From: Enterobacteriaceae bacterium
Lineage (GTDB): Bacteria; Pseudomonadota; Gammaproteobacteria; Enterobacterales; Enterobacteriaceae
DNA length: 64,000 bases
Direction of reading: 5' to 3'
Assembly: GCA_902363335.1 (NCBI GenBank)
Contig: CABIZV010000004.1
Coordinates: 248,001-312,000, forward strand
Shown here: positions 1 through 8,484 of the stretch, in pieces
Numbering within the stretch: the stretch's first letter is position 1
Layout: every line of letters begins with the position of its first letter
Position numbers and translations under genes: made by a program
The notes under the pieces: model-generated
What the model saw: the letters and a program-made list of their open reading frames with translations, nothing else
The model's database searches: none
What the model was told of the DNA's origin: nothing

Positions 1-402
1 CCCTCTCAAAAGGGTAGCCCGGCCGAACGCAGTGACGCCGGGATTGGTTGCGAGCGACCCCGGGGGCGGCGTAAACGCCTTACCCGGGCGACCGGTTTAC
101 ACCAGATCCGTCATCAACACCTTCGACCGACGCTGGTAGTTATACAGCAGTAGGGTAGGCCTGATAAGCGTAGCGCCATCAGGCGCAACGGTGCCGATTG
201 CCGGGTGGCGGCTTCACCTTACCCGGCCTAAACGGGCTGGAATGCCCCTTAACCCTCTCAAAAGGGTAGCCCGGCCGAACGCAGTGACGCCGGGATTGGT
301 TGCGAGCCACCCCGGGGGCGGCGTAAACGCCTTACCCGGGCGACCGGTTTACACCAGATCCGTCATCAACACCTTTGACCGACGCTGGTAGTTATACAGC
401 AG
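1..402. repeat. Tandem 252-bp repeat carrying the 3' end of argA
   Basis: Bases 1-150 recur at 253-402 with two substitutions (positions 56/308 and 124/376). The left copy starts at or before the window edge. Each copy holds a REP palindrome (14-42 and 266-294), a second GC-rich inverted repeat (57-93 and 309-345) and the last 17 codons plus stop of argA. The spacer 151-252 holds a further REP pair at 155-230. The right copy is continuous with the intact argA gene; in the left copy homology stops abruptly at 150. The layout looks like a tandem duplication between REP elements. Confidence 0.9.
97..150 (-). pseudogene. Orphan duplicate of the last 17 codons of argA
   Basis: Read on the minus strand this 54-bp piece encodes the same 17 C-terminal residues as ArgA (ending MTDLV) plus a TAA stop. 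The only difference from the intact copy is a synonymous TCG/TCA serine codon. It has no start codon or ribosome site of its own and is abutted upstream by a REP element, so it is a gene remnant produced by the tandem duplication and not a functional gene. Confidence 0.85.
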
Positions 403-1680
403 CTTTTTACTCTCCGGCAGCAGCTCCACATCAACCGGCTTAAACCCGCGCTCCTGGAACCAGTGAATGCTGCGCGTGGTCAGCACAAATAGATGATTTA
501 GCCCCATCTGTTTTGCCTGCGTAGCAATACGCTCCAGCAGCACCTCGCCGCGCGATGAACTCCGGTAATCCGGGTGCACCGCCACGCAGGCCATTTCGCC
601 TATTTTTTCCTCCGGGAACGGATAAAGCGCGGCGCAGGCAATGGTGGTGTTATCACGCTGAATAATGGTGAACTTGTCGATCTCCATCTCCAGCTGTTCG
701 CGAGAACGACGCACCAGAATTCCCTGTTGCTCCAGCGGGGCAATCAGATCCAGAATTCCGCCGATATCGTTAATGGTGGCGCGGCGAATTTGCTCGGCGC
801 TCTCCATCACAATCTGCGTACCAATACCGTCGCGGGAGAACAGTTCCTGCAACAGCGCGCCGTCTTCCTGATAGCTAATCAGGTGGCTGCGACGCACGCC
901 GCTGCGGCAGGCTTTTACCGCGCCGCGCAGGAAACGCGCGGTGCCGGAAAGGTAGTCGCCTTCCTGCTCGAGTTCTTCAATACGCGCCTGTGCTTCGTTC
1001 GGGAACAGTTCCGGGACAATCTCGCCCGCCTCGTTGTAAACCCCTTGCGACGAGCAAAAGCCGATCATCTTTTCCGCTTTGAGCTTGATCGCCAGTTGGG
1101 TCGCCACTTCTTCGGAAGTCAGGTTGAAGCTCTCACCGGTCACTGAAACGGCAACCGGCCCCATCAGCACAATCGCCCCGTTGTCGAGCTGGCGGTGGAT
1201 CGCTTCTTCATCAATACGACGAATACGTCCGCTGTGGCAGTAGTCGATGCCGTCATCCACCCCAAGCGGCTGGGCGATAATAAAGTTGCCGCTCACCACG
1301 TTGATGTGTGCGCCCTGTAGCGGGGTGTTGTTAAGGCTCATCGACAGCCGTGCGGTAATATCCAGCTGCAGCAGACCGGCGGCCTGTTTCACCAGCTCCA
1401 GCGTTTTAGTATCCGTGACACGAATATGTTTATGATAGGTCGGCTCATGGTGGTGCTCAGCCAGATTGGCATCGATTTGCGGGCGCGCGCCGTAGACCAG
1501 CACCAGGCGAATGCCGAGGCTGTGCAGCAGGCCAATGTCGCTGACGATGCTGGAAAAGTTTTCATGCTCAATGGCTTCACCGCCGAGCATAATGACAAAC
1601 GTCTTCCCCCGGTGGGCGTTAATATAGGGGACAGAATGACGAAACCCCTCTACCAGTTCGGTTCTACGTTCCTTCACCAC
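349..1680 (-). CDS. argA: Amino-acid N-acetyltransferase (N-acetylglutamate synthase)
   Basis: Transfers an acetyl group from acetyl-CoA to glutamate, the first committed step of arginine synthesis, and is normally feedback-inhibited by arginine. The 443 residues equal the E. coli length and match it nearly throughout. An amino-acid-kinase-like domain fills about residues 20-290 (glycine-rich VIMLGGEAIEHENF near its start), and a GNAT acetyltransferase domain lies at about 296-435 with the acetyl-CoA loop region HPDYRSSSRGEVLLE. The start MVKERRTELVEG matches the family. The gene is divergent from amiC, and two ARG boxes lie directly upstream. Its last 17 codons are duplicated beyond the stop. 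Confidence 0.97.
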   Translation of the reverse strand: MVKERRTELVEGFRHSVPYINAHRGKTFVIMLGGEAIEHENFSSIVSDIGLLHSLGIRLVLVYGARPQIDANLAEHHHEPTYHKHIRVTDTKTLELVKQAAGLLQLDITARLSMSLNNTPLQGAHINVVSGNFIIAQPLGVDDGIDYCHSGRIRRIDEEAIHRQLDNGAIVLMGPVAVSVTGESFNLTSEEVATQLAIKLKAEKMIGFCSSQGVYNEAGEIVPELFPNEAQARIEELEQEGDYLSGTARFLRGAVKACRSGVRRSHLISYQEDGALLQELFSRDGIGTQIVMESAEQIRRATINDIGGILDLIAPLEQQGILVRRSREQLEMEIDKFTIIQRDNTTIACAALYPFPEEKIGEMACVAVHPDYRSSSRGEVLLERIATQAKQMGLNHLFVLTTRSIHWFQERGFKPVDVELLPESKKLLYNYQRRSKVLMTDLV

Positions 1681-1692
1681 GGCACAACCCTC

Positions 1693-1731
1693 AATGCATG
1701 ATTATTCGTAATTAATGTATTTTTATTCTGT
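1693..1731 (-). promoter_or_regulatory. Pair of ARG boxes upstream of argA (ArgR operator)
   Basis: Two 18-bp elements, 1693-1710 and 1714-1731, each resemble the ArgR consensus (AATG..., AT-rich centre, ATTC...). They are separated by 3 bp, the standard spacing for binding one ArgR hexamer. They lie 12-50 bp upstream of the argA start, so arginine repression of argA is expected. Confidence 0.8.
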
Positions 1732-1909
1732 TTTCGGGCGAAACGCAAGCCGGATTTTGCCTAAATAACGCAATAGCCTGCTGCCAATTGTGTTGATCCT
1801 ACGAATGTTTACCCTTTTATAGATGACAGCTTATCCGCCTTTGGTTAAAGTTTTCGGTCAATCGTAAAATGCGTAAATTCAAATTGTCTTTTTTTGCCTG
1901 GGATGGAGC

Positions 1910-3160
1910 ATGTCGGGAAGTCAGTCGTTAAGTCGTCGTCGCCTGTTAAAAGGGGCGGGCGCCATGTGGTTGTTGAGCGTGAGTCAGGTGGGTTTAGCTG
2001 CCGTTAGTCAGGTGGTGGCTGTGCGTATCTGGCCGGCGTCCAGCTACACGCGCGTCACGGTGGAGTCTAACCGTGTGCTTAAGTACCGACAGTTTGCGCT
2101 GAGCAATCCTGACCGTATGGTGGTGGATCTCGAGGGGGTCAATCTGAACTCGGTACTAAAAGGCATGGGAGCGCAGATCCGTCCTGACGATCCCTTTATT
2201 AAATCGGCGCGTGTCGGGCAGTTTGATCCGCAAACCGTGCGCATGGTATTTGAGCTAAAACAAGATGTTAAACCGCAGCTCTTTGCCCTGGCGCCGGTCG
2301 CCGGTTTTAAAGAGCGTCTGGTCATGGATCTCTATCCTTCCAACAGCAATGACGTGCAGGATCCGCTGCTGGCCTTGCTGGAGGAATACAATAAAGACGG
2401 CCTCGAAAATCAGGTTCCGCCAGCGCAAAGCGGCCCGCAGCCGGGCAAAGCCGGGCGTGACCGTCCGATTGTCATCATGCTTGACCCCGGCCACGGCGGC
2501 GAAGACTCCGGCGCGGTGGGGCTACATAAAACGCGGGAAAAAGATGTGGTACTGCAAATTGCCCGTCGCCTGCGCGCGCTGATTGAGAAAGAAGGCAATA
2601 TGAAAGCCTACATGACGCGCAACGAAGATATCTTTATTCCGCTCAAAGTCCGGGTGGCAAAAGCGCAAAAGCAGCGCGCCGACCTGTTTGTCTCCATTCA
2701 TGCGGATGCGTTCACCAGCCGCCAGCCGAGCGGTTCCTCGGTGTTTGCGCTGTCGACCAAAGGGGCCACCAGTACCGCGGCCAAATACCTCGCGCAAACC
2801 CAGAACGCCGCTGACTTAGTGGGCGGCGTGAGCAAGAGCGGCGACCGCTACGTTGACCACACGATGTTTGATATGGTCCAGTCGCTGACCATTACCGACA
2901 GCCTGAAGTTCGGTAAAGCCGTCCTGCAAAGGCTCGGTAAGATCAACAACCTGCATAAAAATCAGGTCGAACAGGCCGGTTTTGCGGTATTAAAAGCGCC
3001 GGATATTCCATCGATCCTCGTCGAAACCGCGTTCATTAGTAACGTTGAAGAAGAACGTAAGCTGAAAACCGCGGCCTTCCAGCAGCAAGTCGCCGAGTCA
3101 ATTCTTGCGGGTATCAAAGCCTACTTTGCCGACGGCGCGACGCTGGCAAGGCGCGGGTAA
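1910..3160 (+). CDS. amiC: N-acetylmuramoyl-L-alanine amidase AmiC
   Basis: Periplasmic zinc amidase that cleaves the peptide stem from muramic acid during daughter-cell separation, activated in E. coli by NlpD. It has 416 residues (417 in E. coli). The N-terminus carries a twin-arginine signal (SRRRLLKG at 8-15) followed by a hydrophobic stretch ending near LAA. An AMIN septal-targeting domain covers about 35-135, a linker rich in Pro/Gly/Gln about 155-185, and an Amidase_3 domain about 188-408, with the zinc ligand His195 in DPGHGGEDSG and a late glutamate in ILVETAFISN. It is divergent from argA, and cobD begins only 6 bp after its stop. Confidence 0.97.
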   Translation: MSGSQSLSRRRLLKGAGAMWLLSVSQVGLAAVSQVVAVRIWPASSYTRVTVESNRVLKYRQFALSNPDRMVVDLEGVNLNSVLKGMGAQIRPDDPFIKSARVGQFDPQTVRMVFELKQDVKPQLFALAPVAGFKERLVMDLYPSNSNDVQDPLLALLEEYNKDGLENQVPPAQSGPQPGKAGRDRPIVIMLDPGHGGEDSGAVGLHKTREKDVVLQIARRLRALIEKEGNMKAYMTRNEDIFIPLKVRVAKAQKQRADLFVSIHADAFTSRQPSGSSVFALSTKGATSTAAKYLAQTQNAADLVGGVSKSGDRYVDHTMFDMVQSLTITDSLKFGKAVLQRLGKINNLHKNQVEQAGFAVLKAPDIPSILVETAFISNVEEERKLKTAAFQQQVAESILAGIKAYFADGATLARRG

Positions 3161-3166
3161 TTTACC

Positions 3167-4243
3167 GTGTCGCGACTCAAAAGCGTCCACGGCGGCAACA
3201 CCCGTGAAGCAGCGGCGCTACTCGGCCTCTCTGCCGACCAACTGCTGGATTTTAGCGCCAACATCAATCCGCTGGGTATGCCGGAGAGCGTAAAGCAGGC
3301 CATCATAGCCCAGCTTTCATGTGCCGAGCATTATCCTGACGTTGACTATGCGCAGCTGCACGCGGCGCTGGCTGGGCATCACGGTGTGCCTGTTTCGTGG
3401 GTATTGGCGGGCAACGGTGAAACCGAATCTATTTTCACCCTCACACGCGGTTTAAAGCCGCGTCGGGCGATGGTGATTGCTCCGGGCTTTGCCGAGTACC
3501 GCCGGGCGCTAGACACGCTTGATTGCCAGGTAGAGACTTTCGCTCTGCGCGAAGAAGACGGCTGGCAACTAACCGAGCGCATCTTACCGGCGCTAAGCGC
3601 AGAGCTTGACTGCCTGTTTCTGTGCACGCCGAATAACCCCACCGGGCTGTTGCCCGAGCGCACGCTGCTGGAGGCGATAGCCGAACGCTGCCGGACGCTC
3701 GATATTACGCTGGTCTTAGATGAAGCATTTATCGACTTTATTGCCGACGAACCGGGTTTTATCCCGCATCTTGGCGATCATCCGCACATTTGGGTTCTGC
3801 GCTCGCTCACCAAGTTTTACGCCATTCCTGGCCTGCGATTAGGCTATTTACTCAATGGTGACGCCGAGGCAGTGGCGCGACTGCGTAAGCATCAGATGCC
3901 GTGGTCAATCAATAGCTTTGCCGCCCTGGCAGGTGAAATTGCCCTGCGCGATGACGCTTATCAGCAGGCAACCCGGCGCTGGCTGGCGCAGGAAGGCCCG
4001 CGATTTTATCAGGCGCTGTGCGACATTGATGGACTGACAGTGTACCCGGGGCAAGCCAACTATCTATTTTTACGCTGTGAACGGCCGGATGTTGAATTGC
4101 AGTACGCGCTGCTGCAACACCATATTCTTATCCGCAGTTGTGCCAACTATCCGGGGTTGGATGGGCGCTACTTCCGCGTGGCAATTCGCAGCGAAGCGGA
4201 AAACCAGCGGCTGCTGGCGGCGCTTCGTCAGGCGCTTAGCTGA
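3167..4243 (+). CDS. cobD: Threonine-phosphate decarboxylase CobD
   Basis: PLP enzyme that decarboxylates L-threonine O-3-phosphate to (R)-1-amino-2-propanol phosphate, the linker between the corrin ring and the lower nucleotide loop of cobalamin. It has 358 residues and belongs to the class I aminotransferase fold. The PLP lysine is Lys216 in SLTKFYAIPGLRLGY, the same number as in Salmonella. The N-terminus (HGGNTREAA, DFSANINPLGMP) aligns with Salmonella CobD. The start is GTG, with only a weak ribosome site, 6 bp after amiC, so it may be read from the amiC transcript. Its 3' end overlaps convergent pduX by 16 bp. pduX makes its substrate. Confidence 0.96.
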   Translation: MSRLKSVHGGNTREAAALLGLSADQLLDFSANINPLGMPESVKQAIIAQLSCAEHYPDVDYAQLHAALAGHHGVPVSWVLAGNGETESIFTLTRGLKPRRAMVIAPGFAEYRRALDTLDCQVETFALREEDGWQLTERILPALSAELDCLFLCTPNNPTGLLPERTLLEAIAERCRTLDITLVLDEAFIDFIADEPGFIPHLGDHPHIWVLRSLTKFYAIPGLRLGYLLNGDAEAVARLRKHQMPWSINSFAALAGEIALRDDAYQQATRRWLAQEGPRFYQALCDIDGLTVYPGQANYLFLRCERPDVELQYALLQHHILIRSCANYPGLDGRYFRVAIRSEAENQRLLAALRQALS

Positions 4244-5097
4244 ACCCCGCCCGACACCTTACTTACCAGGTGCTGTTTCGGCCAGCAATCGCTGAGTTTT
4301 TGCTGTGCCAGCGCCCATCTCAGATATTCCACATCGTGGCGATGGCGGTCGAGCATTAAACCGACCACGCTGCCGCTGTGTGCCACGTTTATCCCGTATA
4401 ACCCGCAAGATTCAACCAGCGACAGCAACGTCGTAAACTCCGGTTTGGGCAATAGCGCCTGGCTGGCGATAGCGCTGAGTGTTGCCGCCTCGCCTAACCG
4501 TTCCGGGCTATTGCTGGCGCAGCCTGCCTGCACCTTTTCCCACGCCTGATGCAGTCTTGCGGCGCTGGCCTGTAACGCCGCTTCACGCGGTAAACGGTGA
4601 TAATCTGCGGTGCGCAAAATGACGGGGCTTTCCAGCACCAGCAGGTCGAATTCAGGCGAGGGGCCACAGGCAATACGGGTACACGCCTGTTGGTGATCAA
4701 ACAGGGTTAACTGATCGAATAGCGTGCTGTCCGTTGGCTCAAGCGACACGCACAATGCGGCAAGTTCGGCATCATCCAGCCGATGGCCCAGGTGATGCGC
4801 TGTGGCAACGGCGGTGGCGGCAATGTCGGCGGTGCTGCTGGCCATGCCTTTGGCAATGGGGATTGTCGAGTGAACCTCAACGCGTAGCGTCTGGCTTAGC
4901 GCCGGTGGATAGCCAAAGTGTGCCAGCACGGTCTCAAGCGTTGCGCGGGTGAGCGGGCGCTCGTTGGCTAAGGGCGAGCCGTCGCGCACCTCCACCGTGC
5001 TGTACCAGTCTATCGGGCACGAGATGAGCTTTTCACTGCCCAGAATCCAGCCCTGAATAATTTCCCCGCAGGAACCGGGGCAGCGTGCCACGCTCAT
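4228..5097 (-). CDS. pduX: L-threonine kinase PduX
   Basis: GHMP-family kinase that phosphorylates L-threonine to the CobD substrate. The 289 residues show the N-terminal CPGSCGEIIQGWILG segment and the GHMP phosphate-binding motif GMASSTADIAATAVA, as in Salmonella PduX. The ATG at 5097 is chosen because AAGGA lies 5 bp upstream; an in-frame TTG at 5121 would add 8 residues but has no ribosome site. In Salmonella pduX ends the pdu operon; here it is alone, convergent with cobD (16-bp overlap) and divergent from the riboswitch-controlled cbi operon, with no pdu genes in view. Confidence 0.93.
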   Translation of the reverse strand: MSVARCPGSCGEIIQGWILGSEKLISCPIDWYSTVEVRDGSPLANERPLTRATLETVLAHFGYPPALSQTLRVEVHSTIPIAKGMASSTADIAATAVATAHHLGHRLDDAELAALCVSLEPTDSTLFDQLTLFDHQQACTRIACGPSPEFDLLVLESPVILRTADYHRLPREAALQASAARLHQAWEKVQAGCASNSPERLGEAATLSAIASQALLPKPEFTTLLSLVESCGLYGINVAHSGSVVGLMLDRHRHDVEYLRWALAQQKLSDCWPKQHLVSKVSGGVQLSA

Positions 5098-5175
5098 GAT
5101 ATTCCTTGCTTTAGCCTTCAAAATATAACTACCGTAAATATACCGGTATTGTCATAGCGCAACGAAATCCTTTAT

Positions 5176-5206
5176 TTGACGCGCTAGAGTAAGCTGCTTT
5201 TATTTT
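5176..5206 (+). promoter_or_regulatory. Candidate promoter of the cbi operon
   Basis: TTGACG (5176-5181) and the AT-rich TATTTT (5201-5206) form a -35/-10-like pair with a long 19-bp spacing, about 30 bp upstream of the riboswitch P1 helix. The -10 element is weak, which would fit a promoter needing an activator (PocR in Salmonella), but no pocR is visible here. This is inference from motif spacing only. Confidence 0.4.
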
Positions 5207-5236
5207 ATGCGGGCGCGGTGCCGGCATAAATCTGCA

Positions 5237-5405
5237 ACCAACAGGTCAGGCACATTATGTGCCAGGGAAGGGGGTGAATACACGTGTGTATAAATCCCCC
5301 GCAGCCCCCGCTGCTGTGATGCTGACGACCCCGTAAACACCACTGATCGCCGGATCGGGAAGGACGGGTGAGGATGACGCTAAGCCAGAAGACCTGCCTG
5401 TTGGT
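5237..5405 (+). promoter_or_regulatory. Adenosylcobalamin riboswitch
   Basis: The conserved B12 box is at 5382-5398 (AAGCCAGAAGACCTGCC). A closing P1 helix can be drawn between 5237-5245 (ACCAACAGG) and 5397-5405 (CCTGTTGGT), with the usual GC-rich internal hairpins between (for example around 5270-5310). Just before cbiA, CCCT (5487-5490) can pair with AGGG (5498-5501) close to the start codon, consistent with the ribosome-site hairpin known for the Salmonella cbiA leader. Cobalamin should therefore lower cbi expression, most likely at translation of cbiA. Confidence 0.95.
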
Positions 5406-5508
5406 CATTAACAACAACTTCGGTGGGAAGTGGGTTGCTTTGCGTTGCACGGTCGGCTGACCGGGCAAGCGCACGGCTATACTCGTCCCTCGGCAACAGG
5501 GTCAGGGT

Positions 5509-6882
5509 ATGGCAGCCAGACAGCACGCATTTGTTCTTGCAGGTACCGGCAGCGGCTGTGGTAAAACCACGGTGACGCTGGGCTTGCTGAAATTGCTCCA
5601 GCAGCGCGGGCTGCGGGTTCAGCCGTACAAGGTTGGCCCTGACTATCTCGACACCGGCTGGCATACCGCGCTGTGCGGCGTCCCTTCGCGCAATCTCGAC
5701 AGCTTTATGCTGCCCACCTCGATTCTCAACGCCCTGTTTTGTGACCATTTGCAGCACGCGAATATCGCCGTAATTGAAGGCGTCATGGGCCTGTACGACG
5801 GTTACGGCACTGACCCCAATTATTGCAGCAGCGCGGCGATGGCCAAACAGTTGGGCTGCCCGGTGATTTTACTGGTCGATGGCAAAGCGGTCTCCACCTC
5901 GATTGCCGCAACCGTCATGGGCTTTCAGCACTTCGACCCCAACCTCAATATCGCCGGGGTGATTGTTAATCGGGTCAACAGCGAAAGCCACTTCCAGTTG
6001 CTGAAAAGCGCCATCGAGCGCTACTGCGCTATTCCGGTGCTGGGCTACGTTCCGCGCGTGGAAGGCGTAGCGCTGCCCGAACGCCATCTTGGGCTAGTCA
6101 CCGCCCGCGAATCAACGCTTAACGCCAAACCGTGGCAGGATTTTGCCGCCACGCTTGAACGCACGCTGGATATTGACGCGCTGCTCTCGCTCAGTGAACT
6201 GAACGTCTTACCGGCTGGTGAATGGCCGACGACGCCGCTTGCCGGTGAAGGCCTAACGCTGGCGCTTGCCGATGATGACGCCTTCAATTTTTACTACCCG
6301 GATAATCTGGCGCTACTGGAACGTGCGGGGGTTAACATTGTGCGCTTTAGCCCGCTGCATGACAGTGAGCTTCCAGCGTGCCAGATGATCTGGCTGGGCG
6401 GCGGCTACCCGGAATTACATGCCCGAACCCTTGCCGCCAACGCCTCCATGCTGGCGCAACTGCGCGAAGCGCACCGGCGCGGTGTGGCTATCTACGCGGA
6501 ATGCGGTGGCCTGATGTATCTTGGCAGCACGCTTGAGGATGCGCAGGGTGAAATCCATGCGATGGCGGATATCCTCCCCGGTGACAGCAAAATGGGCACC
6601 CGGCTGACGCGCTTTGGCTACTGCGAAGCCGAAGCACAACGGCAAACGCTGCTCGCCGCTCCCGGCGAGGTGCTGCGCGGACATGAATTCCACTACTCTG
6701 ATTTTACCCCCCGGCTCCCGGCGGTGATGGCCTGCCGTAAAACCCGTGATGGCGCAACCCTCCAGCAATGGTCTGGAGGCTGGCAGTGTGGCAACACCTT
6801 TGCCAGCTATCTGCACGTCCACTTCGCGCAACGTCCCGCCATGCTCAACCACTGGTTTGCCGCCGCAAGGAGCGCCCGATGA
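5509..6882 (+). CDS. cbiA: Cobyrinate a,c-diamide synthase CbiA
   Basis: ATP- and glutamine-dependent amidation of the a and c side chains of cobyrinic acid. It has 457 residues (459 in Salmonella). The dethiobiotin-synthetase-like ATP domain begins with the P-loop GTGSGCGKTT (about 12-21). The class I glutamine amidotransferase-like domain contains the nucleophile Cys332 in YAECGGLMYLG and a late histidine in SYLHVHF. It is the first gene after the riboswitch; the ribosome site (AGGG) can be sequestered by a hairpin. Its stop overlaps the cbiB start. Confidence 0.97.
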   Translation: MAARQHAFVLAGTGSGCGKTTVTLGLLKLLQQRGLRVQPYKVGPDYLDTGWHTALCGVPSRNLDSFMLPTSILNALFCDHLQHANIAVIEGVMGLYDGYGTDPNYCSSAAMAKQLGCPVILLVDGKAVSTSIAATVMGFQHFDPNLNIAGVIVNRVNSESHFQLLKSAIERYCAIPVLGYVPRVEGVALPERHLGLVTARESTLNAKPWQDFAATLERTLDIDALLSLSELNVLPAGEWPTTPLAGEGLTLALADDDAFNFYYPDNLALLERAGVNIVRFSPLHDSELPACQMIWLGGGYPELHARTLAANASMLAQLREAHRRGVAIYAECGGLMYLGSTLEDAQGEIHAMADILPGDSKMGTRLTRFGYCEAEAQRQTLLAAPGEVLRGHEFHYSDFTPRLPAVMACRKTRDGATLQQWSGGWQCGNTFASYLHVHFAQRPAMLNHWFAAARSAR

Positions 6883-7838
6883 CGCTGCTCGCGTGGTGCC
6901 TGGCATGGGCGCTCGATTTTGTGATTGGCGACCCGCAGCACTGGCCGCATCCGGTACGCTGGATGGGCAACCTGATAAGCGGCGTACAGCGCGTGGTACG
7001 CCGCCTCTGCCGCAGCGATCGGGCTTTACGTCTCGGCGGCGGGGTGATGTGGCTGGTGGTGGTAGGGCTAACCTATGGCGTGGCGTGGGGCGTGCTGGCG
7101 CTGGCGGCGAAAATTCATCCGTGGCTGGGCTGGGGCGTGGAGGTGTGGATGATTTTCACTGTGCTCGCCGGACGCTGCCTGGCGCGCTCCGCGCAGGACG
7201 TTGAACGACCGCTGCGCGAGGGCGACATTGCCGAAAGCCGCCACAAGCTGTCGTGGATTGTCGGTCGCGACACCTCCCAACTTCAGCCCGAGCAAATCAA
7301 CCGCGCGGTGGTGGAAACGGTGGCGGAAAACACCGTCGACGGCATTATCGCGCCGCTGTTCTTCTTACTGCTTGGCGGCGCGCCGCTGGCAATGGCCTAT
7401 AAAGCGGTCAACACCCTCGATTCGATGGTCGGCTATAAGCATGAAAAATACCGCGCTATCGGTATGGTTAGCGCCAGATTAGACGACGTCGCCAACTTTA
7501 TTCCCGCCCGCCTGAGCTGGCTTTTTATCAGCGCCGCCGCGTGGGTTTGTCGCTTTGATGCTGGACGGGCGCTGCGCATCGGCTGGCGCGATCGCCGCAA
7601 CCACAGCAGCCCAAACTGCGCGTGGTCGGAAGCTGCGGTTGCCGGGGCGCTGGGCATTCGTCTGGGCGGCCCGAACGACTATTTTGGCGAGTGCGTCGAG
7701 AAGCCGTGGATAGGCGACGCCCGCCGCGCTATCGAAATTGATGATATTTCCCGAACGATTCGACTGATGTGGGTGTCGTCCACGCTGGCCCAGCTGCTGT
7801 TTATGGCGGCAAGAGTCTGGCTGGTGGGCATCGCTTAA
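6879..7838 (+). CDS. cbiB: Adenosylcobinamide-phosphate synthase CbiB
   Basis: Polytopic inner-membrane enzyme that attaches aminopropanol phosphate (the CobD product) to adenosylcobyric acid. The ATG at 6879 overlaps the cbiA stop (ATGA) with AAGGAG just upstream, giving 319 residues, exactly the Salmonella length. An upstream in-frame start at 6768 lies deep in cbiA and is rejected. Several hydrophobic segments are visible (for example about 48-75, 85-110, 150-170, 290-315). The conserved segments AENTVDGIIAPL and NTLDSMVGYKHEKY identify the family. Confidence 0.96.
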   Translation: MTLLAWCLAWALDFVIGDPQHWPHPVRWMGNLISGVQRVVRRLCRSDRALRLGGGVMWLVVVGLTYGVAWGVLALAAKIHPWLGWGVEVWMIFTVLAGRCLARSAQDVERPLREGDIAESRHKLSWIVGRDTSQLQPEQINRAVVETVAENTVDGIIAPLFFLLLGGAPLAMAYKAVNTLDSMVGYKHEKYRAIGMVSARLDDVANFIPARLSWLFISAAAWVCRFDAGRALRIGWRDRRNHSSPNCAWSEAAVAGALGIRLGGPNDYFGECVEKPWIGDARRAIEIDDISRTIRLMWVSSTLAQLLFMAARVWLVGIA

Positions 7839-7848
7839 GGAGCAGTGC

Positions 7849-8484
7849 ATGAACTATATCCAGCAACCGCAGGCTATCGAGCGTAAAAGCTTTGAGATCA
7901 TAAGCGACATTATTGCCGATACCCGCCCGGAATATCGCTTCGCAAGCCCGCTGCACGAGGCGATTATTAAGCGAGTGATTCATACCACCGCCGACTTTGA
8001 ATGGCTGGATATTCTGTGGTTCGCGCCGGATGCATTGACGCGTCTGACCGAGGCGTTGAGCCGCCCGTGTACGCTCTATACCGACACCACCATGGCGCTC
8101 TCCGGCATCAATAAAAATCTGCTGGCGACCTTCGGCGGCGAATGCCGCTGCTATATCAGCGACCCGCGCGTGGTGCGCGAGGCGAAAGCGCAGGGCATGA
8201 CCCGCTCGATGGCGGCGGTAGACATTGCCGTGCAGGAAGCGGGTGACAAGGTGTTTGTTTTCGGTAATGCGCCGACCGCGTTATTCCGCCTGCTGGAGCA
8301 TAAAGAACTTGATATCGGTGGCGTGATTGGCGTACCGGTGGGCTTTGTCGGCGCGGCGGAATCCAAAGACGCGTTAAGCAAAAGCGGCCTGCCGGGGATT
8401 GCCGCACTGGGACGCAAAGGCGGCAGCAACGTCGCCGCCGCCATCGTCAACGCCGTTCTCTACCATTTGCAGGCCGCAAAATGA
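7849..8484 (+). CDS. cbiC: Cobalt-precorrin-8 methylmutase CbiC
   Basis: Moves the C-11 methyl group to C-12, converting cobalt-precorrin-8 to cobyrinate. It has 211 residues (210 in Salmonella), with the family-typical segments FADVxW-like LDILWFAP, TDTTMALSGINK and a C-terminal glycine-rich GRKGGSNVAAAIVNA. The start ATG has AAGGAG 7 bp upstream. It is 10 bp after cbiB, and its last 4 bases overlap the cbiD start, implying translational coupling. Confidence 0.96.
   Translation: MNYIQQPQAIERKSFEIISDIIADTRPEYRFASPLHEAIIKRVIHTTADFEWLDILWFAPDALTRLTEALSRPCTLYTDTTMALSGINKNLLATFGGECRCYISDPRVVREAKAQGMTRSMAAVDIAVQEAGDKVFVFGNAPTALFRLLEHKELDIGGVIGVPVGFVGAAESKDALSKSGLPGIAALGRKGGSNVAAAIVNAVLYHLQAAK

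Noticed and set aside
191..391. 66-codon open frame over the repeat region before argA
   Set aside because: It runs through REP palindromes and the antisense of the argA tail; no ribosome site or similarity.
5098..5121. Longer PduX start at the TTG at 5121
   Set aside because: No ribosome site before it, while the ATG at 5097 has AAGGA at proper distance and matches the family start.
6768..6878. Longer CbiB start inside cbiA
   Set aside because: The extra 37 residues have no family match; ATG at 6879 gives the exact 319-residue length with AAGGAG upstream.
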